A stretch of DNA of 64,000 nt. Origin: Streptomyces caniferus (GTDB lineage: Bacteria; Actinomycetota; Actinomycetes; Streptomycetales; Streptomycetaceae). The DNA lies in NCBI RefSeq assembly GCF_009811555.1, contig NZ_BLIN01000005.1:3977501-4041500 (forward strand). Reading direction: 5' to 3'. A model generated the notes under the pieces. It was not told the DNA's origin. It made no database searches and worked only from the letters and a program-made list of their open reading frames with translations. Shown here one piece after another: positions 19,856 to 28,240 of the stretch; position 1 is the first letter of the stretch; each line of letters begins with the position of its first letter. The position numbers and the translations under genes are program-made.

Positions 19856-20189
19856 AGGCATCGAGGCCGTCTTCCTGGAGACCCACAACTGGGGGAAATC
19901 GGCGAGGTTCTTCCAGGCCCTGGGCTTCGAGCTGGACTTCTCGACCGACCACCACTCCGGCCTGTTCCGCAACGGCGACGGCGCGTACGTCTTCCTCGCC
20001 GAGGTGCCCGAGGACCGCAAGCCCGAGATGCAGGTCGTACTGAAGGTGCCGGATGCCGAGGCGTTCCGCCCCGGTCCGGACGTCGAGGTGGTCACGCCCT
20101 TCGAGGACACCCACTTCGGGACCAGGCAGTCGACCGTCCGTGACCCCGACGGGCGCCTGTGGAACCTCCAGGCTCCCGCCGGGAACTGA
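19845..20189 (+). CDS. VOC (glyoxalase-like) superfamily protein
   Basis: 114 aa, a single vicinal-oxygen-chelate unit. The fold is recognisable from [22 protein letters not shown], a central GAYVFLAEV and the C-terminal [15 protein letters not shown]. Proteins of this size act as dimeric metalloenzymes or as drug-binding proteins. No specific substrate can be assigned. AAGGAG stands 7 bases before the ATG, inside the end of the RHH gene, so translation is coupled to it. Confidence 0.85.
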   Translation: MTTEGIEAVFLETHNWGKSARFFQALGFELDFSTDHHSGLFRNGDGAYVFLAEVPEDRKPEMQVVLKVPDAEAFRPGPDVEVVTPFEDTHFGTRQSTVRDPDGRLWNLQAPAGN

Positions 20190-20208
20190 CCGCGAGGAAG
20201 GCGGCGCC

Positions 20209-21066
20209 ATGAAGGACGAGGCCACCGGGGCACCGGACAACACCGCCGTACGCTGCGCGCTCTGGCGGGCGCTGCACGTCCGGGTCGATGCGGCGCCCCA
20301 TGTGCTGGAGGACGAGGTCGGCCTGCGGCTGGTGGCCCCCGACGCCGACTGGCCACGCCGCCCGGACATGGACCCTGAGGCCACCGGCGCCTTCCGGGCG
20401 GCCATGGTGGCCCGCGCCCGCTTCATCGAGGACCTGGTCGTCCAGCAGGCCGGGCGCGGCGTCACCCAGTACGTCATCCTGGGGGCCGGCCTGGACACCT
20501 TCGCCCAGCGCAGGCCGGAGATCGCCGCCCGCCTGCGGCTCTTCGAGATCGACCAGCCGCAGACCCAGGCCTGGAAGCGCCGGCGCCTGGGGGAACTCGG
20601 CTACGGCATCCCCGAGTGGCTGCACCTGGTTCCGGTCGACTTCGAGGCGGGCGAGTCGTGGTGGGAGCAGCTCGCCGCCGCCGGATTCGACCCGCACCGT
20701 CCGGCGGTCATCGTCTCGACCGGCGTGAGCATGTACCTCACCGAGGAGGCGACCGCGGCCACCCTGCGGCAGGTCGCCGCCCTCGCGCCGGGTTCGACGC
20801 TCGCCATGACCTTCCTGCTGCCGGCCGAGCTCGTCGACGCATCCGACCGGCCCGGCCTCCGGGCCAGCGCGGAGGGAGCGCAGGCATCCGGCACGCCGTT
20901 CGTCAGCTTCTACGCCCCGCGGGACATGCTGGCGCTGGCCCGCGAGGCCGGCCTCGCGGACGCCCGGCACGTACCGGGTGGCGTGCTCGCCGAGCGCTAC
21001 TTCGCCGACCGCACCGACGGCCTCCGCCCGTCCAGCGGCGAAGACTTCCTGCTGGCAGCCATCTGA
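20209..21066 (+). CDS. PPM/LCMT-family SAM-dependent methyltransferase (TIGR00027-like)
   Basis: 285 aa. The conserved set includes RARFIEDLV (about 65), QYVILGAGLDTFAQR (about 87), LFEIDQPQTQAWKRRRL (about 110), and VIVSTGVSMYLTEEA (about 168). These match the actinobacterial class I methyltransferases related to leucine carboxyl methyltransferase. GAGGAAG lies 8 bases before the ATG. It is the last gene of the RHH-VOC-methyltransferase unit, with 19 bases after the VOC stop. Many such enzymes act in secondary metabolism; the target is unknown. Confidence 0.9.
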   Translation: MKDEATGAPDNTAVRCALWRALHVRVDAAPHVLEDEVGLRLVAPDADWPRRPDMDPEATGAFRAAMVARARFIEDLVVQQAGRGVTQYVILGAGLDTFAQRRPEIAARLRLFEIDQPQTQAWKRRRLGELGYGIPEWLHLVPVDFEAGESWWEQLAAAGFDPHRPAVIVSTGVSMYLTEEATAATLRQVAALAPGSTLAMTFLLPAELVDASDRPGLRASAEGAQASGTPFVSFYAPRDMLALAREAGLADARHVPGGVLAERYFADRTDGLRPSSGEDFLLAAI

Positions 21067-21203
21067 CCTGCGCTGGCGGCCTCACCCCCGGGCCGGCTCG
21101 GCGGCGTGCGGCATGAGGACGCCGCTGCACCGGTGGCCACCGCCGGCCAGGACGGCCCCTCGGGGAGGCCACCAGGACAGCCGCCTCCCCCGCCGGCACC
21201 CGG

Positions 21204-22112
<909 letters not shown>

Positions 22113-22257
22113 CTAGACCCGTCTCCCCCGCGGCAGCGCAGCGGGGCAGTGCATGGACGTTAGTGCGGTCGGTTAAACGTGATCTTTGGCTCTTCCGCCT
22201 CAGGAGCAGCACATGCTACGCTCAGCGCAAGTTGCAGTTTGGTTTCCCTTGCAGTAC

Positions 22258-22290
22258 AGAGCCTGCGGAGCATGTGACCCCGCAGGCTCT
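22258..22290 (+). promoter_or_regulatory. Hairpin in the cold-shock gene leader
   Basis: AGAGCCTGCGG pairs perfectly with 22280-22290 across an 11-base loop, followed by TTGTAGTTT (22290-22298). It lies 62 bases before the ATG, in what should be the 5' untranslated region. It may be an attenuator or a temperature-sensitive fold. Confidence 0.55.
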
Positions 22291-22352
22291 TGTAGTTTCA
22301 GACTTCTTTGCAGGTTCTGGAGCAGGGCAACCCTTTGGCCCAAGGAGGGCTT

Positions 22353-22556
22353 ATGGCTACCGGAACCGTCAAGTGGTTCAACGCTGAAAAGGGCTTCGGC
22401 TTCATCGCCCAGGACGGCGGCGGCCCGGATGTCTTCGTCCACTACTCGGCGATCAACGCCTCTGGCTTCCGCTCCCTGGAGGAGAACCAGCAGGTGAACT
22501 TCGACGTCACGCAGGGCCCGAAGGGTCCGCAGGCGGAGAACGTCACGCCGGTCTAA
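22353..22556 (+). CDS. Cold-shock protein
   Basis: 67-aa single cold-shock domain, a single-stranded RNA/DNA binder. Both nucleic-acid motifs are present: KGFGFI (RNP1) and DVFVHYSAI (RNP2). A strong ribosome site (AAGGAGG) precedes the ATG at 22353. The leader carries a hairpin at 22258-22290 and a strong terminator follows the gene. Streptomycetes have several such paralogues, so no gene symbol is given. Confidence 0.96.
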   Translation: MATGTVKWFNAEKGFGFIAQDGGGPDVFVHYSAINASGFRSLEENQQVNFDVTQGPKGPQAENVTPV

Positions 22557-22602
22557 GTTGCCCGGCCCGGAATTTCTTCCAGGTCGCCCCTAAGCAGTAC
22601 CC

Positions 22603-22651
22603 AAGGAGCCCTGCTCCGCCACTTCGGTGGCGAGCGGGGCTCCTGCCTTTT
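22603..22651 (+). terminator. Terminator after the cold-shock gene
   Basis: Long stem from GGAGCCC (22605) to GGGCTCC (22637-22643) with small internal mismatches and a TTCG tetraloop, followed by a short T run (CCTTTTG). Confidence 0.9.
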
Positions 22652-22937
22652 GATTGCCATGATTCAAATGGCGACTACACGAATTTTTGCCGTCGGCCGC
22701 GCTACGCACCCGAATGGCGGGCGCGGAACGGAATTCCTGCGGCATTGAGCGCGCGGTTACGCGCGCGCCCCGCCCACGGACTTTTTCCGCCACGCCGAGG
22801 AACGGGGAATGCCGGCGGACGAACGGGAGCCGTGGCGCGAGGACGGGCTCGGCCGGCGCCGCCGGGGGTGGCGTTCATGGCGAAGTGATCACGGAAAGTG
22901 CTCACATGGCAACATGGAGCGGCCTATCTTGGGCAAG

Positions 22938-23075
22938 ATGAGCGAGGACATGCCCCCACAGAAGCCCTGCCCCGACTGTGGCGGCAGCGGCACCGTGGAG
23001 TGGGAGACGCCGATGGGCGATGCGGTCACCACGCAGTGTTCCGGGTGCGGTGGCACCGGAACCGTCCTGGCGTAG
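22938..23075 (+). CDS. Small DnaJ-like zinc-motif protein
   Basis: 45 aa, almost all of it two CxxCxGxG knuckles (CPDCGGSGTV and CSGCGGTGTV) as in the Cys-rich domain of DnaJ, which together could bind one zinc ion. No J domain or peptide-binding domain is present. TATCTT lies at 22925-22930, 7 bases before the ATG, so a leaderless mRNA is possible. The next gene starts 17 bases downstream. Confidence 0.7.
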   Translation: MSEDMPPQKPCPDCGGSGTVEWETPMGDAVTTQCSGCGGTGTVLA

Positions 23076-23092
23076 AGGAGGCAGAGGCAGGC

Positions 23093-23404
23093 ATGGCGGC
23101 CTTCAACAGGAACGGGAAGCCGGTCGGCCTGGACGCGCAGTACGTCGGCCGGCTGCCGTGCTCCACCTGCGGGATACGGTCGATGAAACTGCCCGGCCGG
23201 CAGGGCGGGTTGTGCATCCCGTGTTACGCGGACGAGTGCACCACCGCGGGACGCCGGGCGGCGACGGCCGGCGCGTGGGTGGCGGCCAGTTTCGTGGGCG
23301 ACCCGTGCCTCGCGTGCGGGTCGCGGTCCGTTGATGCCAACGGGTGGGCGTTCTGGTGCAATTCATGTGAGATGCAGACGGCGGTGGCACTGCCGCCCCG
23401 GTGA
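23093..23404 (+). CDS. Uncharacterised protein with two zinc-ribbon-like CxxC pairs
   Basis: 103 aa. Four CxxC motifs in two units: CSTCGIRSMK...CIPC (about 24-46) and CLACGSRSVD...CNSC (about 72-92). The spacing suggests two zinc ribbons joined by an Ala-rich helix. No catalytic motif or membrane segment is seen. GAGGCAG precedes the ATG closely and the gene probably forms an operon with the DnaJ-like small gene. The family is not recognised. Confidence 0.7.
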   Translation: MAAFNRNGKPVGLDAQYVGRLPCSTCGIRSMKLPGRQGGLCIPCYADECTTAGRRAATAGAWVAASFVGDPCLACGSRSVDANGWAFWCNSCEMQTAVALPPR

Positions 23405-23566
23405 ATCACCTCGAAGCGGCGGGCAGCGCCAGCAGGGCCGGCAACACCGTTGAACCGGACGTCAGTTGACGAGCGGGCCGGCTTCCGGGCCGTGATGTCC
23501 GCACCGGGCCGGCAGCGCCTCGTGCGCGCACCCGGCGAGGCATGGCGCGACGGCAGCGCACGTCAG

Positions 23567-23603
23567 ACCCCGTGCCACCTCCCCCACAGAGGTGACACGG
23601 GGT
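23567..23603. terminator. Bidirectional terminator between convergent genes
   Basis: A 15-bp stem with one mismatch (ACCCCGTGCCACCTC pairing with 23589-23603) and a 7-base loop lies 42 bases beyond the stop of the minus-strand fatty acyl-CoA ligase gene. It could also end the plus-strand zinc-motif genes. Confidence 0.75.
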
Positions 23604-23644
23604 TCCAGTTTGACGCGCCGGGGGCTCCGGCTCCAGAGCGGGGG

Positions 23645-25588
23645 TCATCTGCTTTCGTAAAGGCCCGCTATGTCTTTGGCGAAATCGCGGATGACCGCTG
23701 CGCGGCGGAGCTTCAGGGACGGGGTGAGGTGCCCGGTTTCCTCGGTGAAATCCAGCGGGAGGACGGCGAACCGGCGGATGGATTCGGCGCGGGAGACCAG
23801 TTCGTTGGCGTCGTCGACGGCGCGCTGGAGGTCGGCGAGCAGGCGCTCGTCGTGGATCAGTCGCTCGAGCGGCAGGTTCTGCTTCTTGTTCATCTGGCAC
23901 CAGTGGGCGAGGCCGTCCGGCTCCAGAGTGATCAGGGCGGTGATGTAGGGGCGGTTGTCGCCGACGACCAGGCACTGGCCGACGAGGGGGTGCGAGCGGA
24001 GGCGGTCCTCCAGGGGTGCGGGGGCGACGTTCTTGCCTCCCGTGGTCACGAGGATCTCCTTCTTGCGGCCGGTGATCGTGAGGTAGCCGTCGGCGTCGAG
24101 CGCGCCGAGGTCGCCGGTGGCGAGCCAGCCCTGGTCGGTGACGGGGCGGGCCGCGCCGAGGGCCGCGTCCCAGTAGCCGGAGAAGACATGGCCGCCGTGC
24201 ACCAGGATCTCGCCGTCGTCGGCGATGCGTACGGCGGTGCCCGGCAGCGGCCAGCCGACCGTGCCGATGCGGGGGCGCAGCGGTGGGGTGACGGTCGTCG
24301 CGGCCGTCGTCTCCGTCAGGCCGTAGCCCTCGAAGATCTCGATGCCGGCGCCCGTGTAGAAGGCGGCGAGGCGGTGGCCGAGGGGCGAGCCGCCGCTGAG
24401 GATGTAGCGGACCCTGCCGCCGAGGGCGGCGCGGATACGGCGGTAGACGAGCGGGTCGTAGAGCTTGCGGGCGGCTTTGAGGGCGACACCGGGGCCGGAG
24501 CCCGTCCCGTGTTCCCTGGCTTCCACGGCCTCGCCGTAGGAGCGGGCGATGCGGGCCGCGCGGTCGAAGGAGGCTGCGCGGCCCATCTTCTCCGCGGTGG
24601 CGCGGCCGGTGTTGTAGACCTTCTCCAGGACGTACGGGATGCCGAGGAGGAACGTCGGCCGGAAGCCCGCCAGGTCGGCGAGCAGGTCGTCGGTCCGGAT
24701 GCTGGGCGCGTGGCCCAGGCGCACCCGGGCGCGCAGGCATCCGACGGCGACCATACGGCCGAAGACGTGCGAGAGCGGCAGGAAGAGGAGGGTGGCAGCG
24801 GGCTCCTCGCTGACCGACTTGAAGACGGGGTGGAGGAGCTCGATGGCGTTGTCGACCTCGGCGAAGAAGTTGGCGTGCGTGAGGGCACAGCCCTTGGGGC
24901 GGCCCGTGGTGCCGGAGGTGTAGATGAGGGTGGCGAGGTCGTACGGGCCCGTGGCGGCACGGCGCTCGTCCACCACCGCATCCGGCAGGGCGCGGCCCTC
25001 GGCGACGAGTTGGGCGACGGCACCGGTGTTGAACTGCCAGAGGTGATCGAGGCCGGGGAGCTCGGCGCGCAGGCCGCTGATCAGGCGGGTCTCCTCGACG
25101 TTCTCCACGACGCAGGCGCGGGCGCCGGAGTCGTGCAGGATCCACTGCGCCTGGCGGGCGGAGGAGGTGGGGTAGATCGGGACGCTGACCAGGCCCGCCG
25201 CCCAGGCGGCGAAGTCGACGAGGGTCCACTCGTAGGTCGTACGGGCCATGATCGCGAGCCGGTCGCCGGGGCGGAGGCCGGACGCGATCAGGCCCTTGGC
25301 GACCGCGCGGACCTCGACGGCGAATTCCGCCGCGGTGATGTCGCGCCAGTTACCGCTGGGCTGCTTGCGTGCCAGGACGACCTCGGCGGGGGCCTCGGCG
25401 GCGTTGCGGAAGGGGATGTCGCCGAGCGAGCCGCGGTGGACGGGCGGGGCCACCGGCGGGACGTAGACCTCGCGGACCGTGCCGCCCACCAGGGTCTTCT
25501 GCGGCTCCACGAGGGCGGGGCGCGGGGCGGCGGGGGCGTCGGCCGGGTCGGCGGGTGGGGCGGTGGCTGCACTTTCCTGGTTGGACAC
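23645..25588 (-). CDS. Long-chain fatty acyl-CoA synthetase (AMP-forming)
   Basis: 647 aa, activates fatty acids to acyl-CoA through an acyl-adenylate. Adenylation motifs: LIYTSGTTGRPKGCALTH (about 207-224), EGYGLTETTAATT (about 390), GWLATGDLGALDADGYLTITGRKKE (about 475-500) and the C-terminal lysine region (HLTPSLKLRR). GTG 25588 has GAGGAC about 6 bases upstream; the frame remains open to 25885 but that part is low complexity. A site shared with the TetR gene (26041-26056) lies upstream, so control by that regulator is likely. Confidence 0.93.
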   Translation of the reverse strand: MSNQESAATAPPADPADAPAAPRPALVEPQKTLVGGTVREVYVPPVAPPVHRGSLGDIPFRNAAEAPAEVVLARKQPSGNWRDITAAEFAVEVRAVAKGLIASGLRPGDRLAIMARTTYEWTLVDFAAWAAGLVSVPIYPTSSARQAQWILHDSGARACVVENVEETRLISGLRAELPGLDHLWQFNTGAVAQLVAEGRALPDAVVDERRAATGPYDLATLIYTSGTTGRPKGCALTHANFFAEVDNAIELLHPVFKSVSEEPAATLLFLPLSHVFGRMVAVGCLRARVRLGHAPSIRTDDLLADLAGFRPTFLLGIPYVLEKVYNTGRATAEKMGRAASFDRAARIARSYGEAVEAREHGTGSGPGVALKAARKLYDPLVYRRIRAALGGRVRYILSGGSPLGHRLAAFYTGAGIEIFEGYGLTETTAATTVTPPLRPRIGTVGWPLPGTAVRIADDGEILVHGGHVFSGYWDAALGAARPVTDQGWLATGDLGALDADGYLTITGRKKEILVTTGGKNVAPAPLEDRLRSHPLVGQCLVVGDNRPYITALITLEPDGLAHWCQMNKKQNLPLERLIHDERLLADLQRAVDDANELVSRAESIRRFAVLPLDFTEETGHLTPSLKLRRAAVIRDFAKDIAGLYESR

Positions 25589-26386
25589 GAGCGGGTCCTC
25601 GTTTCTCCTGTGGAGTGCGGGAGTGCGGGGAGGGGAGGGAGAGAGGGGAAGGCGGGGGTTGTTGACGGGGCTCGTACGGGGTGTGGGGACGTACGGGGAC
25701 GCACGAGAGACGTACGGAGCCGCCTGCGGGCCGGAGTTGAAGAGGGCGGGCAGACGCCGGCGCGCCGCCGCCGGGCGCCGCCCTGACGGCGGGGGCCCGC
25801 GAAGCCGGGCAGCGAAGACCCCGCCGGAAGTGGTGGGCGAAGACCGCGTCCGGTCTCCCGGTGGCGTCGAACTGCCGGCCGTCATCGTGGCGTCGGCCTC
25901 GTCAGGTTCGAACGCCCGCCGGAGCCGGGAGGGTTGGGGCGGCGCGGGAGCGGCGACGGCGACCGATGGCGGAAGGCTCGCCCCCGGCGGGGGAATCCGT
26001 GGAACACATCCTCGACCCAGCTCCTGACCGGACAGTAACCTTACTTTGAGGTAAAGCTACGCGAGGACCGGTAGTTGGCCAATGCCCGAGCAGGCCCTTC
26101 GTCCGGGCAATTCCGGGCCCGACCGCCCCGCCGCCCGCCCCTTCGTCCGGCTCCTCCCCGACCGTCCCGGTCTGCCACGCCCACCCGTGCGGATGTCCGG
26201 GAGCGGAAGCCGTACGACAACAGCCCTTGCCCGGGAGGGGAAGCCGTACGGCACCAGCACAGGTGGGCGCCGAGGCCCGGCGCGCGCGAGGGCGTTACCG
26301 TCCACCCACCCGCGCGCCACCCCCGGCGGCCCCCCGCGCACCACGACCGGAGGCCACCCGCGCCCCGCCGCCGGAGCCCGTCCGCG
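25589..26386. other. Long gap between the acyl-CoA synthetase and TetR genes
   Basis: About 800 bases with no supportable gene. It contains the acyl-CoA synthetase leader and an operator-like sequence at 26041-26056. The stretch 26057-26386 past the TetR stop is proline/arginine-coding in several frames, as random high-GC DNA is, and has a duplicated GGAAGCCGTACG (26208 and 26239 areas). Confidence 0.4.
26041..26056 (-). promoter_or_regulatory. Candidate TetR operator upstream of the acyl-CoA synthetase gene
   Basis: TTACTTTGAGGTAAAG, an imperfect inverted repeat (TTAC...GTAA), matches 14 of 16 bases of the site at 27116-27131 in front of the TetR gene. It is about 450 bases from the ligase start codon, so a long leader or a distant promoter is implied. 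Confidence 0.6.
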
Positions 26387-27091
26387 TCACCTCCTGGCGC
26401 CGGAAGCGCTCTGCTGACCGACGAGCCCGCCGGGCGCCCACCGCCCGCCCTCCGTCAGCCGGCCGAGGCCCGCCCAGACGAAGTTCATCATCGTGGACGC
26501 GGTGTCCTTCGCCGACGGATGCTCGCGCTCGCCCGAAGCCCCTTCGTCCGTACGGACGTTGACCCACTCGGCCAGCGACTCCGCCGCGCCGACCAGGGCA
26601 TGGGCGAGCCCGGCGACCTCCCGTTCGGCCAGCTCGCCGACGCAGCCCGCTTCCTTTGCGGCCGCACCGATCAGCTCCGTCACGAAGGCGACGATCTCCG
26701 CCCGCATCATGGCGACTTCGCGTGCGAACGGCTCACCGTGCGTCCGCGCCTGCTGATGGAGTACGGCCCAGCCGGACGGGTGCGCGGCGGTGTGTGCGAA
26801 GAACCCCTTCAGGCCGCTCCACAGTTGCCGGTCGGCCGTCACCCCCGGCTCGACGGCCGCCGCCACGGCCGCCACCAGCGCCTCCGACTCCCGCCGGATC
26901 ACCGTACTGAACAGGTCTTCCTTCGAATTCAGGTAGAGATAGACCAGCGGCTTGGAGACTCCGGCCGCCTCGGCGATCTCGTCCATCGAGGCAGCCGCAT
27001 AACCACGCCGTGCGAACGTCAGCACCGCGGCATCGAGCATCTGCTGCTCCCGGACAGCGCGCGGCACCCGCTTGCTCTTCACAGCTCCCAC
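26387..27091 (-). CDS. TetR family regulator, probable fatty-acid metabolism repressor
   Basis: 234 aa. The N-terminal helix-turn-helix is standard: QQMLDAAVLTFARRGYAAASMDEIAEAAGVSKPLVYLYLNSKEDLF (about 17-62, given in pieces by position). The C-terminal ligand domain is variable. GTG 27091 has GGAGGG about 9 bases upstream; an in-frame GTG three codons later is too close to that site. Near-identical operator-like sequences lie just upstream of this gene and upstream of the acyl-CoA synthetase gene, which suggests autoregulation and control of fatty acid activation. Confidence 0.9.
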   Translation of the reverse strand: MGAVKSKRVPRAVREQQMLDAAVLTFARRGYAAASMDEIAEAAGVSKPLVYLYLNSKEDLFSTVIRRESEALVAAVAAAVEPGVTADRQLWSGLKGFFAHTAAHPSGWAVLHQQARTHGEPFAREVAMMRAEIVAFVTELIGAAAKEAGCVGELAEREVAGLAHALVGAAESLAEWVNVRTDEGASGEREHPSAKDTASTMMNFVWAGLGRLTEGGRWAPGGLVGQQSASGARR

Positions 27092-27115
27092 CCTGAATGT
27101 CCCTCCATCCCGCCC

Positions 27116-27131
27116 CTTTACTGCAAAGTAA
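27116..27131. promoter_or_regulatory. Candidate TetR operator in the TetR/hydrolase divergent region
   Basis: CTTTACTGCAAAGTAA, whose reverse complement TTACTTTGCAGTAAAG differs at two central bases from the site at 26041-26056. It lies 25 bases upstream of the TetR start codon. Confidence 0.65.
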
Positions 27132-27183
27132 GTTTACGATCTTCGCTTCCCCGCCCGCCTCCCTTGACGACGTTCCCGCCATC

Positions 27184-27202
27184 ACGAGACGATACGTCTC
27201 GT
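27184..27202. promoter_or_regulatory. Inverted repeat upstream of the alpha/beta hydrolase gene
   Basis: ACGAGACG-ATA-CGTCTCGT, perfect 8-bp arms with a 3-base centre, 50 bases before the hydrolase ATG. The form is that of a TetR-type operator but unlike the site at 27116, so a second regulator is possible. Confidence 0.55.
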
Positions 27203-27251
27203 TACGTCATGGCGCAGGGTCCCTGCGCCCACTCCCCTGGAGGTCAGCCCC

Positions 27252-28130
27252 ATGCAGCAGTTCATCGATGCCGCTCCCGGAATCCGCCTGTGGACCGAGC
27301 AGCGCGGCGCCGCCGATGCGGCCCCCCTGTTGCTGGTCATGGGCGCCCGGGCGAGCGGCGTCGCCTGGCCGGAGCCGCTGGTCGACGCGCTCGCCGCGCA
27401 CCACCGGGTCATCCGCTACGACCACCGCGACACCGGCCGTTCGAGCTGGCCCTTCGAGGAGCGGCCGTACCGGATCCCCGATCTCGCCGATGACGTGATC
27501 GCGGTCCTCGACGGGCTGGGCATCGACCGGGCTCATATCGTCGGCATGTCATTGGGCGGCATGCTTGCCCAGTTGGTGCTCGCCGACCACCCCGACCGAC
27601 TGCTCAGCGCCACTCTCATCGGCACCAGCGCCCTCAGCAGCACCCCGTACACCCGCCCCGACGGCACTACGGTCCCCGTCGAGGAGCTGCCGGGCATCTC
27701 GCCCGAGGTCCTGGAGCTGTGGGCCCGCCCGGTCGAGGATCACGGTCCGACGGCCGACATGCAGCGCCGGATCGAACACTGGCGGGTACTCGCCGGTGAC
27801 CAACTTCCTTTCGACATCGACTCTTTCCGCGCTCTTGAGCGGCGCGTCATCGAGCACACCGGGCACGACCGGACGAGCACCGCGCACGGCCGTGCGGAGC
27901 ACGATGGAATGCTCCGCACGGACCGGCTCGCCAAGAACGAGGTGCCGACCCTCGTGATCTGCGCACCCGCCGAGCCGGTCTTCCCGCCGCCGCACCCCCA
28001 GCACCTCGCGCAGTGCGTCCGCGGTGCCCGTGTCGTCGAGATCCCGGGGATGGCGCATGCGCTGCCGCCCGCCGTACTGGAGCCGCTCGCCACGGCGATC
28101 CTGCGCCATACGGGAGCGGCGGCGGGCTGA
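27252..28130 (+). CDS. Alpha/beta hydrolase
   Basis: 292 aa, single alpha/beta-hydrolase domain. The nucleophile elbow is GMSLGGM (about residue 99), the oxyanion region LLLVMGARASG is near the N-terminus (about 27), RYDHRDTGRSSWP is a typical strand-loop, and the catalytic His is in IPGMAHALP (about 268). The order resembles esterases and hydrolases of the RdmC type. The substrate is unknown. AGGAGGTCAGCCCC immediately precedes the ATG at 27252. It is divergent from the TetR gene and ends at a shared terminator. Confidence 0.9.
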   Translation: MQQFIDAAPGIRLWTEQRGAADAAPLLLVMGARASGVAWPEPLVDALAAHHRVIRYDHRDTGRSSWPFEERPYRIPDLADDVIAVLDGLGIDRAHIVGMSLGGMLAQLVLADHPDRLLSATLIGTSALSSTPYTRPDGTTVPVEELPGISPEVLELWARPVEDHGPTADMQRRIEHWRVLAGDQLPFDIDSFRALERRVIEHTGHDRTSTAHGRAEHDGMLRTDRLAKNEVPTLVICAPAEPVFPPPHPQHLAQCVRGARVVEIPGMAHALPPAVLEPLATAILRHTGAAAG

Positions 28131-28168
28131 GCAGCGGGCGAGGAACGGAACGGGGGGAGTACGCAGAA

Positions 28169-28200
28169 GTGCCCCGGCCTGGGTGACAAGGCCGGGGCAC
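28169..28200. terminator. Bidirectional terminator
   Basis: Perfect 12-bp stem (GTGCCCCGGCCT with 28189-28200) and 8-base loop between the convergent hydrolase and symporter genes. Confidence 0.88.
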
Positions 28201-28240
28201 CTCGGTGCCGGGGGCGGCGCAGCGCGCCCGGGGACGTTTG

